Position numbers and translations under genes: made by a program | Part shown: positions 22,497 to 27,205 of the stretch, piece after piece | Numbering within the stretch: the stretch's first letter is position 1 | How the letters are laid out: each line of letters opens with the position of its first letter | Source of the DNA: JBDRGC01 sp043818215 | GTDB lineage: Bacteria > Chloroflexota > Anaerolineae > Anaerolineales > UBA11858 | Length of the DNA stretch: 27,205 nt | Direction of reading: 5' to 3' | Assembly: GCA_043818215.1 (NCBI GenBank) | Contig: JBDRGC010000525.1 | Location: 1 to 27,205, forward strand | The notes under the pieces: generated by a model | Databases searched by the model: none | What the model was told of the DNA's origin: nothing | Seen by the model: only the letters and a program-made list of their open reading frames with translations

Positions 22497-23384
22497 TCAG
22501 TTATCCTGACGGCGTGCTTCTGCTGCCAGTTCAGTGATCTCACGGATATCTGCAAATTGGTGTTTTGCCGGGGAGATAGTGCCAACGCTGATACTCATCA
22601 GGGGAACTTGTTCTGTCTGCCCATCGCTGGTGGTGACACTAATATAACCTTGTTCGCGGTCCATGAAATTGTAGTGAGTGAGAACGTTATTAGCAAAGCC
22701 GGATTTTATGTGTTTATTTATCACCGGCGCGGCTGTCTCTGTGGTGATGATGATGAAATTGTCACTTCCAGCGTGACCAATGAAATCATCCGGCGTTCCG
22801 TGTTTATCCACCACCTCGCTAAGCGTCATGGCCGTAAAACGCAGAACGTCATCACCCGCCACAAATCCATAGGAATCCTTGAATGCAACGAAGTGATTGA
22901 TGCGGATATCCATCAAAGCCCAATGTTCGGAGCGGATGATACGACGGAGCTGCTCCTCGATCAGCCGGCTGGATGGTAAGCCAGAGCGCGGATCGGTAAG
23001 ACTTTCGCGTTCGGCTCGGGCGATGGCGTTTTGGACGCGCAGCTTAAGCTCTTCGATGTCGAAAGGCTTGGTGATGTAATCGTCGGCGCCAAGTTCCAGC
23101 CCCTGAAGTTTGTCGCTGCGTTCATCTTTCTGGGTCAGAAAAATGACAGGTATGTGGCTGGTGCGCGTACTGGTGCGCAGCGTGCGACAAACCTCGTAGC
23201 CATCAATATCGGGCAACATAATGTCGAGGACAATGAGGTGGGGAAGATTTTGCCTCGTTTTCAGAAGTGCGTCTGATCCGCGAGGCGCAATATCAACTTC
23301 GTAGCCTTGGCCAGCGAAATAGATACGCAGCATATTTGCAATATCGAAGTCATCTTCGACGATCAGTAAACGGGCGTTTCTCAT
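22497..23384 (-). CDS. Response regulator with receiver and degenerate GGDEF domain
   Basis: The 295-residue protein has an N-terminal receiver (1-120) with acidic pair DD at 11-12, phospho-acceptor Asp54 in IVLDIMLPD, Thr84 and Lys106 in ITKPF. The C-terminal domain (~128-290) opens with SLTDPRSGLPSSRL, as GGDEF domains do. The signature loop, however, reads AGSDNF (205-210) in place of GGDEF/GGEEF, so diguanylate cyclase activity is unlikely. It might bind a nucleotide or a partner instead. Its ATG overlaps the stop of the AAR-like gene as ATGA, so the two are translated together. The giant kinase further along the strand is a plausible phosphodonor. Confidence 0.9.
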   Translation of the reverse strand: MRNARLLIVEDDFDIANMLRIYFAGQGYEVDIAPRGSDALLKTRQNLPHLIVLDIMLPDIDGYEVCRTLRTSTRTSHIPVIFLTQKDERSDKLQGLELGADDYITKPFDIEELKLRVQNAIARAERESLTDPRSGLPSSRLIEEQLRRIIRSEHWALMDIRINHFVAFKDSYGFVAGDDVLRFTAMTLSEVVDKHGTPDDFIGHAGSDNFIIITTETAAPVINKHIKSGFANNVLTHYNFMDREQGYISVTTSDGQTEQVPLMSISVGTISPAKHQFADIREITELAAEARRQDN

Positions 23385-24463
23385 AATGCCCTCCCTTGGG
23401 CGTGTTTTCGAACTTGCTCGATTTGTACACCGGTTACTTGTCTTTCGAATGAGCGAAAACCACTCAAACGAAAACCATGCTTGTGTGCAATACTTGTGAT
23501 TTCGTCAACCCGTTCTCGAGTTATACTTTTGCCGAGTGTGTAATCTTCGAAGCGGCCTTCCAGGGCTAAGGCCATGGTTTCCGCCATGCAGGCATAGGCC
23601 TTGCCAGGGGGAAACCCGAAATCGAAGTTGAAGTTGACGGGGCCGGGAACGTTGACCATGCCGCCGTCGATCACCAGCACATCGCGGCGGATAGCCGCCA
23701 CTCGTGTAGAGACATCACGAGGACGAGCCACATCGCAGATCACGCTTCCTGAGCGCAGGTGTTCAGGTTGAACAATGGCGTGAGCCGCTCCCGATACCGT
23801 GAGAATTAGTTGGGCATCTTTTAGAGCATGCATGTCTGTACTAGTCATCAGGTTTGCTCTGGCGGTGATTTGCAACCCGGCCCGCAGCTTTGCCAGCTTA
23901 TTTTCGCTGCGCCCAATCAAGTACATTGTTGCTACATCTTCGGCTAGCAATTCTGCGCAGATGCTGCCAATTGCTCCGGTAGCGCCAACCACAGCAGCCG
24001 TAGCCTTGCTCAAGTCGATACCCATGACATGGGCTGCGTCTCGAATTGCCTGCACCGCAACGGAGACGGTATACGCGTCGCCGGTGGTCACGGGGATATC
24101 CAGCGATTGTGCTACGGTCACGCCACCGTCACCAACCACAGATGTAAAGGCTCCCAACCCCAGGATATCCGTTCCGAGTCGTTCAGCTAGGCGACCAGTT
24201 TGGATGATCTTACGGTATGCAATTCTTGTGGGTAATTCTAACATACGTGCTGCTGTAAGTGGACATGCAATTAGCCACCCCTGGATTTGTTTGCCTGTAG
24301 CCGCAGATGTAATTCCCTCGATTTCAGAAAGGTAAACAGGCGGGAAAAATCTGCAAAGATAATTGATCTGACGTTCGTTGAATATTCTCCCTAGCAGCGG
24401 GTACTTCCGGCTGACATCACGCTTGGGGTCGATTGGATGAATTATAAAAGCGAAAGTGTCCAC
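23381..24463 (-). CDS. Homologue of long-chain acyl-ACP reductase (AAR), fatty-aldehyde-forming
   Basis: In cyanobacteria this enzyme reduces acyl-ACP to fatty aldehyde with NADPH. Numbering from TTG 24490, visible hallmarks are LGAFTSVV (112-119; LGGFSSII in the cyanobacterial enzyme), TTGDAYT (135-141; TTGNTHT), the dinucleotide loop VVGATGAIGS (167-176), and YACMAETMALALEG (299-312; FACFAEAILLEFEG) with the thioester-forming cysteine at 301. A final HKHGF block also matches. I prefer GTG 24463 because AGGA stands nine bases before it and the protein then begins at the family's usual N-terminus. The protein has a ~25-residue C-terminal extension. No aldehyde-deformylating oxygenase is visible nearby. 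It is coupled to the response regulator downstream and follows a beta-helix protein gene. Confidence 0.85.
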   Translation of the reverse strand: MDTFAFIIHPIDPKRDVSRKYPLLGRIFNERQINYLCRFFPPVYLSEIEGITSAATGKQIQGWLIACPLTAARMLELPTRIAYRKIIQTGRLAERLGTDILGLGAFTSVVGDGGVTVAQSLDIPVTTGDAYTVSVAVQAIRDAAHVMGIDLSKATAAVVGATGAIGSICAELLAEDVATMYLIGRSENKLAKLRAGLQITARANLMTSTDMHALKDAQLILTVSGAAHAIVQPEHLRSGSVICDVARPRDVSTRVAAIRRDVLVIDGGMVNVPGPVNFNFDFGFPPGKAYACMAETMALALEGRFEDYTLGKSITRERVDEITSIAHKHGFRLSGFRSFERQVTGVQIEQVRKHAQGRAL

Positions 24464-24505
24464 TAGCCTTGTTCCTGAATAAGTCGGCAAGGAATTTTGT
24501 AAACG

Positions 24506-24532
24506 GATTTACCCTGAAGGGCACGATGTCAC
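24506..24532. repeat. 27-bp repeat, left member of an inverted pair around the beta-helix gene
   Basis: GATTTACCC, two or three variable bases, then AAGGGCACGATGTCAC. The same sequence occurs in reverse orientation at 26040-26065 with one substitution region and one base fewer. The pair brackets the beta-helix gene. Confidence 0.8.
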
Positions 24533-24552
24533 GGACACTTGCACCTGCGGTG

Positions 24553-24633
24553 ACAAGGGCAGGTGTACCACGGATTCTTTTCCTTTATTGTTGCGCTGTA
24601 TCCGTAAAATCCGTGCGAATCCGTGTACCACAA
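24553..24633. repeat. ATCCGTG-type dispersed repeat upstream of the AAR-like gene
   Basis: ACCACGGATTC (about 24568-24578) is followed by AAAATCCGTGCGAATCCGTG (about 24606-24625), giving an inverted repeat around a T-rich centre. It lies in the 177-base gap between the beta-helix and AAR-like genes and may reduce read-through. Confidence 0.55.
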
Positions 24634-24667
24634 AACCGCCATCGTTATTGGGCAACAATTCTACTGC

Positions 24668-25939
24668 TTACCAGGATTCATCTCCCTTTCGAGGGCGATA
24701 CATGGGTTTATGCAAATTTGCAAAAGCAAAACGATGATGGTCACTGTCTTCGAAGCTTACGCTTTTATCGATGATACGCCGTTCAGGTGACGCGACCAAT
24801 ACCACATCTGATTCAATTGTTCGGGCCGGGAAGATGATCATTCCGGCTCCAATTCTACAGTTGTGGCCTATGCACCCGCCTAAAACGGGGCGATGCGAAT
24901 CGCTTAGATGACCATCCCCATCGAGTGCTTTGAGTGTGGTGGGAATCAGGTTGAAATCGGTGAAGGTCGATCCAGCCCCAAGGAATGTGTTGCGGCCTAT
25001 CACGCACATTTGTAGACAGGTGTTTTGGGCTACCATGCTGTTATCCATGAAGGTTGTCATGAACAACGCAGATCGAAATGGCAGGAATGCGCCGTCGCCG
25101 ATTACAGATAACATCAATTGGCAGCCTTGAGAGACATTGACATTATCGCCAAGAATGCAATTTTCGATCACTGCTCCTGCACCGATGGTGACATTATCTC
25201 CTAGCGTTGTGGGGCCGTGGATGATAGCCGTGGGATCTATTATACAGTTGCGGCCAATTTTTACGACATCAGAGCACTCTAAGACTTGTTTTCCTTCGAA
25301 CATAGCTTTGAGCAGAATTTTTAACTTGAAGAGAGGCTCTTGTTCCAGGCGGTTTTCGAAGCGAGCGCCGCGAGTGAACAACCCGAAGACGACATCTGCA
25401 ATAAATATATGCACCCAAGAGTCGATAGCAATCAGGCTCCTAAGGGGAACCTGGAATGTCAGGTTGCCTTGTTCATAGGCCATATAAGTTGGCACATGGT
25501 AATAGCCCACCTCCCGCGGCAGCAAGTCGATCACCAGCGGTACTGTCGCAGGGGTCGGCCCGTTGGGGTAATACCACAAGTCTACCAGGTATACGTTGCC
25601 ATCTTTTTTGTAGGACGTGGAGAGGGGATAGGCATGTTCTGTGAATGCAAGATCGTTTTCGGTAAAGGCTGCCTGGCAGGGACGCCCGCGCTTTTTTGCT
25701 TCGGTCAGGAACGCCTCGATATAAGCTTTATCGAAGTACAGATTATCCCGGTAAACCAGACAGGGTTCATGAGTCTCGGGGATTGGATGCCCTTCTTCTA
25801 CATCGGATTCTCGATCTGTGTAAGGCGCCAAGACATCGCGATGAATGAGCCAAAGCGGTTTGTTCTGAATACGCAAATCCCTGGCTGGTTCATTGAAAGG
25901 ATGAATATGTCTGGGAGCTTTTAGGATGACTTTTCGCAT
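24668..25939 (-). CDS. Left-handed beta-helix (hexapeptide repeat) protein with GlmU-like architecture
   Basis: The 423-residue protein has an N-terminal alpha/beta region of about 200 residues, containing PARDLRIQNKPLWLIHRD, which recalls sugar nucleotidyltransferase-like domains without their canonical GxGTR-type loop. A connector with a hydrophobic stretch (172-188) follows. Then comes a run of hexapeptide turns (about 228-392; IGRNCIID, LGDNVTIGAGAVI, IGHNCRIGAGMII) that form a left-handed parallel beta-helix. This fold is used by acyl- and acetyltransferases and by sugar-phosphate enzymes such as GlmU. The substrate cannot be read. Its place before the AAR-like gene on the same strand suggests a role in lipid or surface-glycan chemistry. 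The promoter appears to abut the ATG. Confidence 0.78.
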   Translation of the reverse strand: MRKVILKAPRHIHPFNEPARDLRIQNKPLWLIHRDVLAPYTDRESDVEEGHPIPETHEPCLVYRDNLYFDKAYIEAFLTEAKKRGRPCQAAFTENDLAFTEHAYPLSTSYKKDGNVYLVDLWYYPNGPTPATVPLVIDLLPREVGYYHVPTYMAYEQGNLTFQVPLRSLIAIDSWVHIFIADVVFGLFTRGARFENRLEQEPLFKLKILLKAMFEGKQVLECSDVVKIGRNCIIDPTAIIHGPTTLGDNVTIGAGAVIENCILGDNVNVSQGCQLMLSVIGDGAFLPFRSALFMTTFMDNSMVAQNTCLQMCVIGRNTFLGAGSTFTDFNLIPTTLKALDGDGHLSDSHRPVLGGCIGHNCRIGAGMIIFPARTIESDVVLVASPERRIIDKSVSFEDSDHHRFAFANLHKPMYRPRKGDESW

Positions 25940-25945
25940 GGACTA

Positions 25946-25974
25946 ATTGTATCATCTCCACAGGTAAGGGGGAA
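25946..25974 (-). promoter_or_regulatory. Possible leaderless promoter of the beta-helix gene
   Basis: On the minus strand TACAAT ends six bases before the ATG, the same spacing as TATACT before the serine-hydrolase gene. The -35 position (TTCCCC, 17-base spacer) is a poor match. There is no well-spaced Shine-Dalgarno sequence. Confidence 0.35.
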
Positions 25975-26039
25975 CGTGAGTTCAAAATCAACAATTCCTG
26001 ATATGGCGTATTCAGAAATTGGGGGAGCACAGTAATGCA

Positions 26040-26065
26040 GTGACATCGTGCCCTTTGGGTAAATC
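26040..26065. repeat. 26-bp repeat, right member of the inverted pair
   Basis: The reverse complement reads GATTTACCCAAAGGGCACGA followed by TGTCAC and matches 24506-24532. The region 25940-26638 holds no gene that I can support. It contains this repeat, a MITE-like element and a further palindrome. Confidence 0.8.
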
Positions 26066-26171
26066 AGTGGTTAAATAAGTTTGGAAAGTCGTCCTCCCCC
26101 AACTTGTAAATGCGCCCTTCCCCGGCACGAAGAGCTATTCAATACTTGTGTGTTGTTTGTTGGGGTAGTAC

Positions 26172-26473
26172 TAAGGAATGAGAATTAATAACTTGCGCGT
26201 TTATATCCTAACGCGAGCGCCGGTTGAGTAGCGGAGGCACACGCTTTTCGTGCCATAGCCGACCTATGCAGGCACTGCGCACCTGCACTGCGTGTGGCGC
26301 AAGTGTCGAAACCCAGCGGATTAAGTCAAATTAGCCTATTTTCAAGCCCCGCTTGGTTTCGACACTGTACCTGCGTTCGGTGCAGGTGTACGGCTCTCCG
26401 TTCCTCCGAGCCTACTCAACCGGCGCTACACTTAAATTTGGAAATGGGCAAGTTATTTAATTCTTATTCCTAA
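26172..26473. mobile_element. MITE-like non-autonomous element, ~300 bp, with long inverted ends
   Basis: The left end (AAGGAATGAGAATTAATAAC, then TTGC) and the right end (GCAAGTTATTTAATTCTTAT, then TCCTA) are inverted copies. GCGCCGGTTGAGTAG (26217-26231) is mirrored by CTACTCAACCGGCGC (26412-26426). GTGTCGAAACCCAGCGG is mirrored by CCCGCTTGGTTTCGACAC near the centre. The interior has no meaningful open frame. Such near-complete palindromes without a transposase fit a miniature inverted-repeat element. A clear target-site duplication is not seen; flanking TA/AA bases are ambiguous. Confidence 0.7.
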
Positions 26474-26503
26474 CCCGGACGAGCCGGACCCAAAAGGAAT
26501 TTC

Positions 26504-26574
26504 TCACCACCAAGGCACAAAGACACAAAGTTAAGAAATAAAAAGTTTTCCTTCGTGCCTTTGTGCCTTGGTGG
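26504..26574. repeat. Palindrome with CACCAAGGCACAAAG arms
   Basis: CCACCAAGGCACAAAGACAC at the left pairs with GTGCCTTTGTGCCTTGGTGG at the right around an A/T-rich centre. It lies about 65 bases after the stop codon of the partial hydrolase and could end its transcript. Sequences of this kind occur as dispersed repeats in many bacterial genomes. Confidence 0.75.
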
Positions 26575-26638
26575 TAAATGTTCTTGTTTTTTGTGCAAAC
26601 TTTTCACTGCTAAGGTACTAAATAGCTGGTTGGATGAG

Positions 26639-27205
26639 TCACAAGTACGGCGTATCACCATCTAAAAAGTTTTTAAGGGCTTCCATAAAAAGTTGTGGTT
26701 CATCCAGCATAATGAAGTGCCCAGCGTTTTCGAATCGTTTGATATGGACATTGGAAATTCCCGCTTGCATCGGCTGCCACTGGTTTGGGTTGACAATTAC
26801 ATCTTTGTCGCCGTACATCCCCAGGGTTGGGATTGAAACCTGATTGAGAAATGGCCGCAAATCGGTTCGTTGCAGGGATGCGATACTGAGCAGGAAAGAT
26901 TCAAGTGTGGTGCGAGACAAGTCGCGATCCATCATTTCAGGCCAACGGGGATCGCTAGTGATAAGGGGAGCGCTAACCCGAATACCAAGTCTCAATGCCC
27001 ACATTGCATGGAAGACAAGAAAAGCAATCCACCGGTATCCGGACAACTTAAGTAACAAGGCTAGAGATGATCCTAAGATTGGTGAGCCAATCACTACTAC
27101 CTTGCTAACTCGTTCTGGATAGGCTATAGCTACAGACAAACCAACTGTTCCCCCCATGCTGTGACCGACCAATGGAGCGCGAACGATTCCCAACCGCTCC
27201 ATGAA
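26639..27205 (-). CDS. Alpha/beta hydrolase, partial (5' end outside the window)
   Basis: The visible C-terminal ~188 residues start in frame at the window edge. They include the intact nucleophile elbow VGHSMGG, an acidic residue in YGDKDVIV and the catalytic His in NAGHFIML, so the catalytic triad is complete. A hydrophobic cap region (SLALLLKLSG to FLVFHAMWALRL) suggests a lipid-like or otherwise apolar substrate. The Met three codons in from the edge is internal: the fold's first ~90 residues, including the oxyanion HG motif, must lie to the right. It precedes the beta-helix gene on the same strand, but ~700 bases and a MITE separate them. Confidence 0.88.
   Translation of the reverse strand, partial: FMERLGIVRAPLVGHSMGGTVGLSVAIAYPERVSKVVVIGSPILGSSLALLLKLSGYRWIAFLVFHAMWALRLGIRVSAPLITSDPRWPEMMDRDLSRTTLESFLLSIASLQRTDLRPFLNQVSIPTLGMYGDKDVIVNPNQWQPMQAGISNVHIKRFENAGHFIMLDEPQLFMEALKNFLDGDTPYL

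Noticed and set aside
26172..26473. Structured non-coding RNA or riboswitch
   Set aside because: The symmetry is that of long mirror-image ends, more like a MITE; no known riboswitch core is recognisable.

Overview
The window looks like part of a bacterial chromosome, most likely from a member of the Chloroflexota (Anaerolineae-like). This is an inference from three things: the very long multi-GAF sensor kinase, the many short palindromic and heptameric repeats between genes, and the mix of genes. There are no rRNA or tRNA genes and no CRISPR array. I recognise no complete transposase and no integrase. Nineteen protein-coding regions are called; the last is cut by the right edge.

Left part (1-10501, mostly + strand): an 18-unit heptamer array leads into a two-gene unit for surface or lipid-linked glycan work. 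It holds a GT2 polyprenyl-phosphate-sugar synthase-like enzyme and an overlapping GT-C-like membrane protein. A strong hairpin terminator separates this from a minus-strand proline dehydrogenase. Then come a membrane-anchored serine beta-lactamase-fold protein, a phosphohexomutase, a TatD-family hydrolase and a long-chain polyprenyl diphosphate synthase. The last two overlap.

Middle part (10502-13431, minus strand): thyA and folA overlap by four bases and form a dTMP/folate unit. Upstream lie an alpha/beta-hydrolase-fold protein whose nucleophile position is glycine, and a single-domain receiver protein.

Right part (13823-27205, all minus strand): read in the direction of transcription, this begins with a partial alpha/beta hydrolase. 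It is followed by a left-handed beta-helix protein, a homologue of cyanobacterial long-chain acyl-ACP reductase (AAR), and a response regulator with a degenerate GGDEF domain overlapping it by four bases. Next are two small genes separated by an attC-like imperfect palindrome, a membrane methyltransferase-family protein and a lipoprotein, then a ~2318-residue histidine kinase with ten GAF domains. The AAR homologue keeps the glycine-rich nucleotide loop and the active-site cysteine, yet no aldehyde-deformylating oxygenase is visible. It may feed fatty aldehyde into a different pathway. The two small genes look inserted between the response regulator and the giant kinase, possibly as integron-type cassettes.

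The intergenic DNA is unusually repeat-rich. It carries heptamer minisatellites at several loci, a 58-bp tandem triplet, C/G-rich palindromes, a ~300-bp MITE-like element and a 26-27-bp inverted pair flanking the beta-helix gene. Several repeats have entered genes: a glycosyltransferase tail, a membrane-protein loop, the leader of tatD and the C-terminus of folA. All function calls come from reading motifs by eye; no database search was run.
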